This document shows, one piece after another, positions 1 to 11,426 of a stretch of DNA of 64,000 nt. Made by a program: the position numbers and the translations under genes. Origin of the DNA: Onchocerca lupi (taxonomy: Eukaryota; Nematoda; Chromadorea; Rhabditida; Onchocercidae); the NCBI GenBank assembly GCA_028564675.1, contig JAOVVO010000006.1:124001-188000 (forward strand). Reading direction: 5' to 3'. Below the pieces are notes generated by a model that saw nothing but the letters and a program-made list of their open reading frames with translations, was not told the DNA's origin and searched no databases. Position 1 is the first letter of the stretch. Every line of letters begins with the position of its first letter.

Positions 1-660
1 AAATAAATGTTATTGCAATCATCAATAAAATGGGCATTGTTCAGAAAATCTTATCAGTTCTTGACAGATAAGATTGAGATAAAGATTTCGCCGAAGTTTT
101 GTAAATAAATTCATATAATTTGATATAAAAGTATCAGAAATGACTGGTAAAAGATATCATTCGCGGCGACAAACAGACGTGAATTATTTGGTGATGAAAG
201 AAAGAGAATTATTATTCAATGTTATCAGCAGAAAATTTTGACTGCAAACTTTGAATTATTCAGTTAATTAATATGCAAGAATTATTCCGTTTCACTAGCA
301 ACAATCAGAGTTGAACAAAAGAGATTACTTTATATTTTTTTGACAACAATCAGAGTTGAACAAAAGAGATTACTTTATATTTTTTTGACAATTTCATCCT
401 TCTATTGAATGGAAATTTAGTTTTTGAATAAACGATTAAATACCAAGCTTACCATATTAATCTGGTCTCATATGCTGTGGAATTTATTCTTCGGAATCCA
501 GAAAATTCAGAAGCTTAAAATTATCATTATAATTTTCCAAGCACTAATTAATAATAATTAGTATGATAGGAGTTTGTTAATATTTTATTTTAGCCTTTCA
601 CTGAAAAATTATTTATTTTTCAATAAGAGTTTAAAATTCGACGGAACATGTGGATCAGTA
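1..660. repeat. Dispersed repeat R1, copy 1
   Basis: This stretch aligns along much of its length with 10050-10700: both contain TTAATTAATATGCAA, GAACAAAAGAGATTA and GACAATTTCATC in the same order. Each copy sits directly upstream of a Helitron fragment in the same orientation, so R1 is probably part of the same element or of its old flank. Inside it, positions 301-345 and 346-390 are a perfect 45-bp tandem duplication. I see no open reading frame that can be believed. Confidence 0.6.
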
Positions 661-729
661 AACTAAGAGAATTCGAGAAAAATACTCCGCTTTGAAATTG
701 CCATTGAATATGCAATTCATTGAAACTTT

Positions 730-2000
730 TAAGTGCAACATTTCCAAAGCATCTGACATGGAAAAAGTATTATAGAAATGTAGAACTATTGTTTGGGATG
801 AATGCAAAATAATGCACAAGAAATCGGTCGAGATTCTTGATTGATCATTGCAAGCTTTGCATAGAAACTCAGACCATTTAAGAACGTATTAATATTGCTG
901 CAAATATTACCTATAATTCCTCGACTGTCACCAGTGCACGAAATGCTTACCTGAAAAACTCTACTTTATGGCAACAAGTAAAGTCGTTAAAATTAACTAC
1001 AAATATACGTGTCAGCTGCAAAGTGATCGATCAGCTGCGATATTCTCACACCAATCGCTGGAAAATGAGAACGGAAAAGTGCTAATTGATCAAATTTCAA
1101 GACGAATTTTATAGCTTAATAATTTCTGCAATTTACTGACGTCAAAAGCAGAACTGGTTGAAATTGAATTTAAGTTTCCTAATACTCAAATCAATTATAA
1201 GAACCACAACTGACTAAGTGGACTAACTATTCTTGTGGCCAAGAACAAAGAAATCTACGAACTTACAGTATTATTTATTTCAACATTCAAGCAAGGCAGT
1301 TATATACGATTCCGTTGACATTGTTCTGAAAGCATATGAAGCGATTAATTATCCAACAAAATTCTTGAATTCACTTGATCTGTCAGGGATGCCATCGCAC
1401 GTACTGCAATTGAAAATCGGCGTACCAATTATCAACTTTTGAAATATAAACCAGCCAAAATTTTGCAACAGCACGTGGCTCGCAGTGAAAAAATTAATGA
1501 ACGATGTTGTATAGCAATAATCTTGACAGGACCTTTAAAGGGTGAAGATGTGCTCATCACATTTCTGTGATTCCATCGGATATTTCAGTTTAAGAGATTG
1601 CAATTCCCAATTCGATTGGCGTTTACAATCACCATTAATAATGCTCAGGACCGATATTTAGAAGTATGCGATTTAGATCTAGACACGAATTGCTTCTCAC
1701 AGCACAATTATATGTTGCATGTTCTAGAGTCGGCAAACCAGACAATCTCTATATCAACAGAGACAATGGAACAACAAAAAATATTGTATACTCACAAGCA
1801 TTATGAAATCAAACATATTAGAAATGAGCATTTTCTTTTTTTTCTTTCCCACTTGACCAGACTGAACCACAGAAACGCGTCTATATAATAAATATATGAA
1901 ACCATGCGCGTATTCGAATTTAATGTTCTGTCAAAATTTTGTAGCAATCAGTGAAGATTTTCGGAGCTTTAAGATTATGCACAAACATTTTTATTTATAA
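730..2000 (+). mobile_element. Helitron remnant 1 (helicase half)
   Basis: This is a frameshifted relic of the PIF1-type helicase domain of a Helitron Rep/helicase protein. Read across three frames it shows, in order: a Walker-B-like VWDEC near 790-805; text resembling NDRSAAIFSQQ near 1025; INYKN and WLS near 1195-1220; YDSVD and NYPTKFLNSLDLSGMP near 1307-1395; FCNSTWLAVKKLMNDV near 1460-1510; QFPIRLAFTITIN near 1600-1640; and YVACSRVGKPDNLY near 1710-1755. Stops and frame changes make it non-functional. The N-terminal Rep/HUH region is absent, and the DNA upstream is repeat R1. The tail at 1880-2000 matches 14540-14740 beyond the second fragment. Family assignment is confident; the exact ends are not, since I could not identify the 5' TC or 3' CTRR terminus. 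Confidence 0.85.
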
Positions 2001-2039
2001 ACTAACTGAATCCGGACATCGATTGGCCGAATCGAGCAA

Positions 2040-3599
2040 TTATATCATATAAAATTAAATCTCATTAGAAAAGATTCCGAAAATATACTTACTTCGTGAT
2101 TTAAAATCAGATCAATTCGGGAACGAATATAAAGATACTAGGGACTTAAAGATGGATCAATCGAGTATCTGCTAGTTAAACAATCAAATAATCAATTAAA
2201 ATGGGTGAAAATTTAAAAAAAAAAAAAATGGAAAGACGAAAATATGGCACGAGATCGGAATTTAATTACTTGAAAAATAAGACCAAAAATGCTTTGCTGA
2301 TTGATAGATATAAATAAGGCCAAAAGCGTGCAATCACTGGATAGCTTAATTTGTCATGCGTTTGTTAGCCACAAATATCGTCGACAAATGCATAACAAAT
2401 TAAGCCATATAGTGATTGCATGCCCTTGACCTTACTTATTAGATAAATCAATTTCAAACTTCTCAAGAGATATGAAAACAAATGAATTGTAATGAAAATC
2501 AGTTGAGAGAATAAGTAAAAAAAAAAAAAAATTCAAATTCCTTCTGAAAGCAATCTCGAGTCCCAATATTTGCAACACTTTGACAATCTTTATCGGAAAA
2601 ACCGAAATATTCTTTGGAGATATGACGAAACAACTAAAGATCTTTGTATTATGGAAATATCTTTGTGTATGCAAATTTTTGATCTTTAAGCGGTAATTAA
2701 TATATTGTAAATTGTGCGTTACTATGGTAAAATGAAGCAATAACTTCATTGTGAAATAAAAACGGTTCTCATCTGAGGAAATTCATTCATTAATTAATCA
2801 TTTGCTCTGATAAGTTAGAGCATTCATTGCTCTAATCAGGTTGCTATTCCACTAATGACTCTTCTCAATACCTATAACTACCGAAGGGAAGTTCATATGT
2901 CTATAACCCGCAAATAACTTCCTAAAGAGAATTTCAAACAATTTATAACAAGATTTCACGTTGGGAAGTTCAAATTATCTACAACCTTCAGATAACTTCC
3001 CTCCCACCAAAAAAAAATCTAAACTTCGGTCTAATAAAAGATTCAACTATCGATTGTATAATCGATATTCATCGATTTAATACCATAGTTGCCGCAAACC
3101 AAATTCGTCATATCAAGGATTTGAATTAAGCAACAAAATCATATGCACCAAATCGAATGCCCAACAAAAAAACCCTCCACAAGCTACAATCACGAAATCC
3201 TATTTATGATTGATCAAAAAGAAAGACAAATACCAAGTTGAATTAAAATACTCAACATTTTGTCTCATTTATTTCATTGTGATTGTACCGTTTATTTCTT
3301 CAAATAAAGCAAATGAGCATTTCAAATATTTGGATAAAAAATACTCTAATTAGCATGGCATTTCCATCGTATCGAAATTTCGCATAAATTTTTTAAAAGC
3401 CTCAAAGCAACAAAAGCTGGAACTTTATCAGGAATTAATACAAGATTTATTGATCATATCAGATAGCAAACGGCAATAAGGAACATAGTATCAAGACCGA
3501 AAAAAATAACAGATATGTAGTTGTACAAAACAACAGCAATGAAAATACAAATCTCATTTTACTAGATGTTTTTTTAATCCATAAATTAGAAAAATTATT
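2040..3599. repeat. Duplicated flank downstream of cullin copy A
   Basis: There is no gene here. From about 2040 the sequence aligns with 22905-23983 downstream of cullin copy B. Shared landmarks are AATTCGGGAACGAATATAAA (2116), a palindrome at 2330-2419, and the AT-rich run into the cullin stop codon. This is the left end of a segmental duplication that carries the whole gene. Homology ends close to the edge of Helitron remnant 1. Confidence 0.7.
2330..2419. repeat. Palindrome with 36-nt arms
   Basis: The arms 2330-2365 and 2384-2419 are inverted copies with only a few mismatches, separated by an 18-nt loop. The motif GCTTAATTTGT is common to both arms. A counterpart is kept at about 23240-23325 in the other duplicate. 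It could be a miniature foldback element or a transcribed hairpin. Confidence 0.8.
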
Positions 3600-6500
3600 T
3601 CATGCAAGGTATTCATAGACATTCTTCTCATTTTTCACCCTTTGCATATAATCTTTTTCGATTAGAGTACCAATGCTTTTTTTAACCATCTTCACATCTG
3701 GAACGAAACGTGATTCTAACTGCCCAATAATCTGTAATTTTCTTCATTTATCCATTGAAACTGCAATAACGCATTGTGTAATGAGTAAAATTGGCAATCA
3801 TTCGAAACTTCCACAAAATGCATTCTGGACATTTTACCAAAAGCAATAGAAATGATTATGTTCTGTGAAAACGAATAAGAAAAAATTGTTCTGTCGTGAA
3901 AATTGTTCGAAAAATTGTTCAAAACGTTGTTCTGTCAAAATGTTCTGTCAAAACGAATAAGAAAAGATTTGAATAAATCGATTAAAAAGATAATTATCTT
4001 ATTTTCAACATACACTAAAGCTAGCATAGCATTAAAAAAATTCAAAACTTGAAAAGGACTTAAGTTAAAAAATTTCACTCGCCTCAGTAACTAGTTGAGT
4101 ATGTTCCATTTTTTTTCTCATCTTCATAATGCGGACAATTGCTGCCTAAAATAGCCAGAACTCATAAAGCAGAAATAATTAATACTTAAATCATTAGAAA
4201 CTAGGACAAAAACTCGACTAAATACCAACCTCAGTGAGTATTTTTCTATCACTTTCCACAAATTTATTTACTTCCACTGTTTCTTGACGTATCGCAGCCC
4301 GTTTCATCGTTTTCGATAGATCGATTTTTAATTTCTTACTAAAAAATTTTGTTTTCGAATCTTTTCACGAATCTTTACACAAAAGACAACTAAATTCTAC
4401 TATCACTTAAAAGTATTTCATACCTTGAAAATTCAGAATTCAATCTTAGAACTGTTGAAAGAGGAGTATTTGCATCAATATCAATCTTTGATCCAACGAT
4501 CGATAATAGCTCTACCTGCAAACAACGTTGTTAGAAATTGAAAGGATCAGAAAGTTTTGAAAAAGATCAAAAAAGTTTTTATTTTATACGGTTAATAGAA
4601 ATCATTAAATAGAAAAATGTTTTCACATTTTTCTTTCAAAAAGTTTCAAAACGAACCTTGACAAGAGCATGAACAATTTGTATAACGACTTCATGTTCAA
4701 GATTAGTATTATCACAAATCTGTTGCATCGTCATTTCTGTGTTCTCATTGAACAACATTAGAACAGCCATCTGAGCTGTTGTAGCCTAGAAATCATATTG
4801 TTATCTAGAACTTTAAAAGAAAGATAATCCAAAACGGGAAGCTTAAAATTTGAAAATTTCTCAAATACATTTGTAGGCATGCGAATGAAATCCGCAGTAC
4901 GATTTGCATATAGCAACTTTTTGTGATTTGCATATAGAAACTTATTGAATTAGACCTTTGCATATTTTCCATGTTTCCCAATATCACGAAGATCGTTCTG
5001 ACTTTCTGTACAATTTCTCGATGATCAGCAAAAACATTGCACATCGAATACAGATATATAGAATTTCTTAAGCTATTTGTATTGATATGATCCGCTACTT
5101 AGAATAGAAACGCTATCTATTATATGCCGAATAAGTGTCCCTATTTTTTCAAAAGATACATCAATGACAGCAAAGCTCAGCTACAATTAATGAAGAGAAC
5201 AAATTCTATCCAACTAAATAAATTTCTTTTTCTCACAGTATTGATATCTATATATTTCTTGTATAACTTTCACTGCATTATAATCCTAAATTATTCTTTG
5301 AGAACAAAAATCACTTACAGTGAAAATGTAATTTTTTTGAAAATCGCAAGTTGAAAGCTCGCCTCTACACTGCTCCAGTAGCCAAGTTAATTTACGACCC
5401 GTTTGCTGTGTTTGATAAAATCTAAAGATAAGTAAAATATTTATGAAAAAACCAAAACAATTCAATCATATTAATATTATAAGGATTCTTTTAAAAAAAA
5501 GGAAAAGATGTTTCGTTTTTATAGAATCGCATGTCACCAAAATGCATTAATTTCATCAGACATTCGTCGATTCATGGAGACATAAAAAGCCGAATTTTTC
5601 GAATATTTCTACAATTTCTAGTAATTTTGGAAATTTTTACTTCAAATCTACGAAAACTCTCACTTCACAACACTTACTTTTTAAACGATCCCACACATTT
5701 CACGAGTTCCATTGGAATATCAAAAACAGGTGACTTAATGGAAGGCCATAAAGATGACGCAAATACCATGACAGAAAAATCAAATTTTAAGTTCATATTA
5801 TCAGATGCCAGATGTCGTTTAAATCTCTCCATTATATCCTGAAAAGTCATATTAAATTCTAAAAGAACTGAATTTTTTTCGCCAATACATGGCGAATATC
5901 AAAATTGCCAGAACTACAAAAATTATGAAAATCAAAAATTCATTTGAGAAAGGTGTACAAGTAAATGTATATTAATAGCGCTGAGAGCCGCAATAATTCC
6001 GATTAAAACTTGCTTTTGACAACAAAAAGACCAATGAATTTTGGAAATTTCAATTACTTCATTTAAATCAATTATATGAATTATTTACTTTGCTCAGTCT
6101 ACTGTCGGTGAGCATTCGTCGTAGTGAACTAGTATACTCGAATCCACACATCTCTTTAAGTTTCGAAATCATATTACTTTCGGCTTCATCACTGGCACTC
6201 AGCTCATTCATAAGTCGCTTTGCTAACAATTTAGAGGAGAACTTTTCAAATAGATCTTTATTTTCAATATATTTGAATACAATCATCTGAAAAATGAGAA
6301 ATAAACTCTCAAATTAAACTTCTAAATATCGCTGCTCAAACTGACCAAAAATCCCGTATGTTCCATTAGTTCTGTTATGAAGTTTTAAACAAATTTTTAC
6401 CTCCTTAATACCAAATATTTCAGGCTTTCACGAAATAATGGAAAATTTGTGAAGTTCGCTTTAAACCTTGATTTCTCATAAAGAAAATCCATACGATTTG

Positions 6501-9500
6501 ATTGAGAAGTTCTTCGAGTTCATTTTCTTCTGGATTTTTAGCACTTTTCTTTAACAGAAGATCGCAATACCTAGCCAAAAGCTCCGGACTTTTTGATGTA
6601 TTCTGAAAATATATGTAACATTAAAATATCAACCTAATTCAGCTTTTCTAGATGAAATTAAATTAAAACTTAGAATTTACATTTGCCTTCTTTGTGACAC
6701 TGTTACGGTTGATGAATGATGTGCATGCTTTATCCAACGCTTGCACGAAACCAGGTTCATTTTTAAAAGAACAGGTCACTAAATTATGGTAGCGTTTATG
6801 AACTTCTAAAATTGTTGAAACATACTGCTTTGGATCCTGAAATTCTGAATATTAAGTACATTATTCATTCAATAATACTAAATTGAACAATCACTATTTT
6901 CCACAAATTCAACAGAACTGTAATGAAACATTATCATAATAAATGAATAAAATTAAATAATCTTGAACAAATATTACTGTTATCATGTTTCTTTGCTCAA
7001 TGAATGTAGCTTACTTATTGACTATGCTATAACTATTGATCTGTTTTTAGTGAAATCACTGGTAAAAATATTAAAAAGAATTATGTGAATTTTACTGTTC
7101 TACAGAAATAATGCGATCTCTTCTTTTGATAAGATACTTCAAAGTTAATGCGATGCAAAGTCAATTTTTTAAATATTTATTAATACTAACATTCACTGCC
7201 ACATCGGCGATTTTATCTAATGCAGCTTCTCCTTGACGAACAATGTGCTTTTCTAGTGCGATTCGTAGTTCGTCTAAACCGTTTTCTACTCGATTACAAA
7301 GTGTGTACATGCGCTTCACATCAGAATCCTAGAAGTGGAACGAAAAAGAGATTTTCAAATTCTATGGAAAAGTTTAAGATCTGACCATAAAGGAGATTGA
7401 AATTCCAAATCATCTTTTCAAATAGTTTTCAGCAGAAAATATAATTGAAGGAAAGGACAAGCATTTCTTAATAAATATCTTTTCTTCTTGAAAATTTGAT
7501 GCAATTACTATTGCATGAAAACGCGTCAAAACAATGAAAGGATTCCAAAGTTCGAAAATGACCTTATTTGATTCAAGGAGATGTCGAAATTCATTCTGAA
7601 GTAAATCCAACTGTTTCTTGATAAGTACATTTTCCAGCGTTTTTGCTAACAAATTTTGCGTTGATTTATGAAGATGAAGATCGCAGCGCTCTTTTTCTTC
7701 TTTTAAACGAATTTCTACCTAAAATCTAGGCAAATTTGAATCAAGAAATGATAGATTTCAAAATTTCAAAATTGAAATTGCAGATTAATATTTTTTATCT
7801 CTTCATTCTGGCAAAAACTTAGCAGCCAATGAAAAAGCAGATGAAATCAGACCTTCTTCATGTATTCAGTAAGCGGATTTGCAGCAATAAATTCAGCAGC
7901 TTCATTGGCAAAATAACTTTCTGTATCGGCAATGAAGCGTTTCTCAAAGTAATCACGGTAAACGCGTAACTTAGGTAAACAGTCAGCATCATTCGTCGAC
8001 AAACTTGATTCCTCACCAGCACACATACCACACATACCCAATTCCACTAAAAGTAATTGTAATTTAGCAAAGAATGAGCGTAATCAGATAGAGTAAATCT
8101 ATTTTACATTTTCTTCCCACAAACTACGTATAAAACCCGAACCATTAAGTCCAAATCTAACTCGAAATCAATCAATCAACGAAGCTAACATATTCCTTTG
8201 AACTTAATAATTTGAGTAAATTAATTTTGATAGTTCGCGAATGTTAAAAATGTAGCAATCGAATTAAAGAACGTACGATAGCATTGGATCACTCCACTGA
8301 TCAGTCTCGCATTGATTTTTTCGCCATTTCTTTCACGTTCAATTAGTTTTAATACAGCGCTTGTAACACTGTCACGCATGTGAATGAACAGAAACTCCTT
8401 CCACGTCAGAATCGCCAACTGAAAATAAGTGATAACAATGATGGATCGAAAATCTAGAAAACTGCAATCAGAAAACATTTTCTTAAGCTATAAAAATTAT
8501 CCGCTAATGATTGATAACTTTTATGGATAATAGGAAATTAGAAAAAAAAAAAAAGAAATTCTAATAGAAAGATGAAGACATGATAAATAGAAATGTATGG
8601 CGAAAATTTAAGGTAAACTGCGGCGTTTTATTTTAAAAACAATCAAAAGTAATCATTACAGCGTAAATTTCGTAAATTTTCTTATTTCCTTTATCCAATT
8701 CCAGTTCTGCCAAATGATGATTTAGATGGCTCAATATTCCAGCGACCATTTTCGAATTAACTCGATAGGAATCCCACTGTATTATGAAGAAGTTCAAGAT
8801 GTCTTCACCATTCAAATCACCACCTTTCTGAAAACAAAGTTATTAGTTTCTAACATAAGAACATAGTTATCGCTCAGAAAAAATTTTGTCGCAAATTTCC
8901 AAAAACATAACATTTCATAAGAATTATTAGTCTTTGCCTATCAAAATCGTTAAATTGTTCTCAGACAAACCTGATACACATTTTCAACATAATTCTGAAG
9001 AAAATGCTTCAGATGGTTGTAGAGGTTTGAACCAAATTTGGCAAAATGTTTATGTACGTCTAGAAACGAATCAGTATCGCATGCAACAGATGTGTAAAAA
9101 TCGTATACACGACTATAAATAGTTTAAACATCAAAAATATCAGAACTTTTTATTTTAAACACATCAAAAAAATTATTAATTCGATTTGTGCGGTTTATCT
9201 TTTTAAATTTTTGCTCGGTTATCTCTAAATCATTCACGAAAAGCTTGAATTGAATTGTGCATTAAATTAAAAAAAAAAATAAAAAATAAAGCTTTTGACA
9301 TAATTGAGGTTACTTTAAAGATGAATTCAGTATTTAATCAAAAATCTGACAAAATTTTAATTGAAAGAGAAGAATTTATTATAAAAGGATTTATTTACTT
9401 CTTCAGAATTTTAAAATATGCATAAAATTTACGTATATAATTGCATATAACGAATTTGATTCATAGTTTGCTGAATATAAACTTCTTTCAAGCCATTTTC

Positions 9501-9865
9501 CACATCTTCCAAAATTTCATCAGCTGTAGATATGGTTCTTTTACTCGTATCTCCTGTTGTTTTTTCTGTAATTTTTTCAATTTCACCCAAAAAAAACTTG
9601 AGTTTTTTTATACGAAAAGTGCATAATTACAAGTAATATTACTCGTAGAAGATTTCTAAAATAAGCGCCAATTATTTTGCAGTGATTCTGTAAATATCAT
9701 AAATTGCCATGAATGATATTTACTACAAATTACTTTATTTCAAAATTTACCTGTAGGGGTTGCAACAGTTGGTGCACCGTTGATTGTAATGAAACAAAGG
9801 GAAATAAGTAACAATGTAGAAAGAATTTCCTTCATTTCCAAGGATTTCCAAACATAAACGATCAT
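3600..9865 (-). CDS. Chimeric CUL1-like cullin with N-terminal signal peptide (copy A)
   Basis: Exons in transcript order: 9865-9751, 9565-9433, 9112-8971, 8827-8663, 8418-8277, 8046-7853, 7718-7563, 7328-7191, 6836-6681, 6602-6495, 6286-6089, 5838-5678, 5421-5319, 4785-4657, 4515-4424, 4338-4230, 4145-4083, 3731-3600. Phases agree and the sum is 2436 nt (811 aa). Residues from about 44 on are a full CUL1-type cullin: Skp1-binding helices (RYMQLYTRVYDFYTS), cullin repeats, cullin homology domain (VFKYIENKD, NELSASDEAESNMISKLK), and winged helix with the neddylation motif IVRIMKMRK (Lys about 755), ending YEYLA. Exon 1 is foreign to cullins: two Mets, a hydrophobic ILSTLLLISLCFITI, then ING/APT, a textbook secretory leader. 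CUL1 scaffolds SCF ubiquitin ligases in cytosol and nucleus, so a leader is anomalous. Two introns have GC donors (after 8663 and after 4083). The acceptor ATTACAG 13 nt before the ATG suits trans-splicing. Cullin identity is firm; use of exon 1 needs RNA. Confidence 0.85.
6445..6859 (-). other. Near-identical tract shared with cullin copy B
   Basis: This 415-nt tract matches 26663-27077 at a constant offset of 20218, with no indels. I see only two mismatches (6672-6673). It covers two exons (6495-6602, 6681-6836), the intron between them and flanking intron DNA. Outside it both exons and introns of the two copies differ clearly. This fits recent gene conversion. Confidence 0.85.
9751..9865 (-). 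other. Signal-peptide exon of cullin copy A
   Basis: This exon encodes 38 residues, with possible starts at 9865 or 9835. A basic/polar start is followed by about 15 hydrophobic residues and a likely cleavage after ING. The donor CTACAG/GTAAAT leaves phase 1, which matches the acceptor ATTACAG before 9565; the junction codon is Glu. No similar sequence lies upstream of cullin copy B, where homology stops near 29990. It looks like an exon acquired at the duplication breakpoint. Confidence 0.7.
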
Positions 9866-10049
9866 TTTTGAAGATTCCTGTAATCATTAAGTACCGCTCT
9901 TACATTTTTAGTTAAACAATTCAAATATACGCATCTCATAAAACATTTCACAATGATTTTGAGCAAATTTCAGATATTTCCAAGCACAATTTAGCTTTTT
10001 TCATAAATTTCACTTAAAATCAAAATTAATAAATTTTCGAACTAACTTG

Positions 10050-10700
10050 CTTATCAACAAGTAAGCATTGTTGCAATTATCAGGAGCAACATGCAAAATT
10101 TATAAAATCTTGTCAATTTTTCGTAGGTAAGATTGAGGAAAGAAATTCGTCAAACTTTTCGAAATAAATGCATATAATTTGACACAGAAAAATTATGGAA
10201 CGTGACATTTGCGACAATAAATGAAAAATGAAGCACTTCGAAATTGAAGGTAAAATGAAGTACTTCGAAATTAAAGGTAAAGTGAAGTACTTCGAAATTA
10301 AAGAACTGATGTACTGCAATGATTACGTGTCATCAGTAACAAACTTTGGTTCAAATTTTGAATGATCCAATTAATTAATATGCAAAAATTACTATGTGGT
10401 ATCCTGACAGCAGAGATGAACAAAAGAGATTATTGTACACTTTTTGACAATTTCATCTTTCTATTGAATGAAGATTTATTTTTTGAATATGCGATTATAC
10501 ACCAAACTTACCAAATTATTCTTGTTTCATTTGTTATGGATTTTATTCTTCGAAACCCGAAAAATTCAGAAATTTTACATTTATCAATACAATTCTTCAA
10601 AAACTCAGCATAATAAGAGTTTTATAATATTTCACTTCATCGTTTCGTTTAAAAAATTTTCAGTAAGAGCTTAAAAACCGTTGAAACATGTGCGTAATCT
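10050..10700. repeat. Dispersed repeat R1, copy 2
   Basis: This is the counterpart of 1-660, with the same block order and scattered indels. It contains a local tandem array at about 10224-10306: three units of roughly 27 bp with the core GAAGTACTTCGAAATTAAAG, which is absent from copy 1. The DNA between cullin copy A and this repeat (9866-10049) shows nothing else. Confidence 0.6.
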
Positions 10701-11426
10701 TTTTTTTTTCATTTCTAACTATTGTCCCTCGCGACATTTTTGTATAATCGTTTTTGATTTCGAATTCTGATCAATTTTTGGACTATAATTTACTTTTTAG
10801 CTTCGGACTTCGCATCTGAATGCATTTCATAATCTAAATCTGAAATTCTGCAACCAACGGACCTTAAGATGATATTGATAAATAATGCTCAGCTGAGATA
10901 TCAAAACTGCAGTTTATTATAAAACTATTTTATTGGCATTTTATTTAAAAAATTTTCACACATTTTTAAAAAATCCGCTTTTTTGTGCGTCATTTTAATA
11001 AAACTTTTCTGTGCATGCCTTTTTTGACATTATATTTAATTCCTCCACGATACCTTCGAGTAGTATTGTATTTGATTTAAAAAATACCAATTACTTTCTC
11101 AATTTAAAAAAAAAAGTTTTCTTTCCAAATAGTTGTCCCTCGAGTGAATTCATATGACACCTTATGGAGGTTGTTTATATAACATCTGATTACAAAAGCA
11201 GAGAATTAAACGTTATTAGAGTGGTCCAGAATATTTCCTATTACTTAATGAGACATTTACGACTGTTTGTATCTTTAAATACCATATATAAGTTTTAAAA
11301 GCGACACAGCAGCAGCAATAGTCCAACAGTTCAATTGAGCAATTTCGAAATCAAATTCAAGTTCAGTCCCGAGTCAGTTTTGAGAATAGTTCGGATTCAA
11401 TTGATTTGCTTTGGTTCATCCAAATA
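10701..11426. other. AT-rich spacer with possible promoter
   Basis: No gene is visible. A TATA-like CATATATAAG near 11283 lies about 140 bp before the first Met of Helitron remnant 2 and may be a relic of the element's promoter. Otherwise there are only homopolymer runs. Confidence 0.35.

Noticed and set aside
6090..6290. Plus-strand frames antisense to the cullin exons (also 26237-26458, 29623-29817)
   Set aside because: They mirror conserved cullin exons on the minus strand and show no family of their own.
3600..9865. Cullin copy A as a pseudogene
   Set aside because: All 18 exons keep one open frame of 811 codons, with motif residues including the neddylation lysine intact; only two donors are GC.
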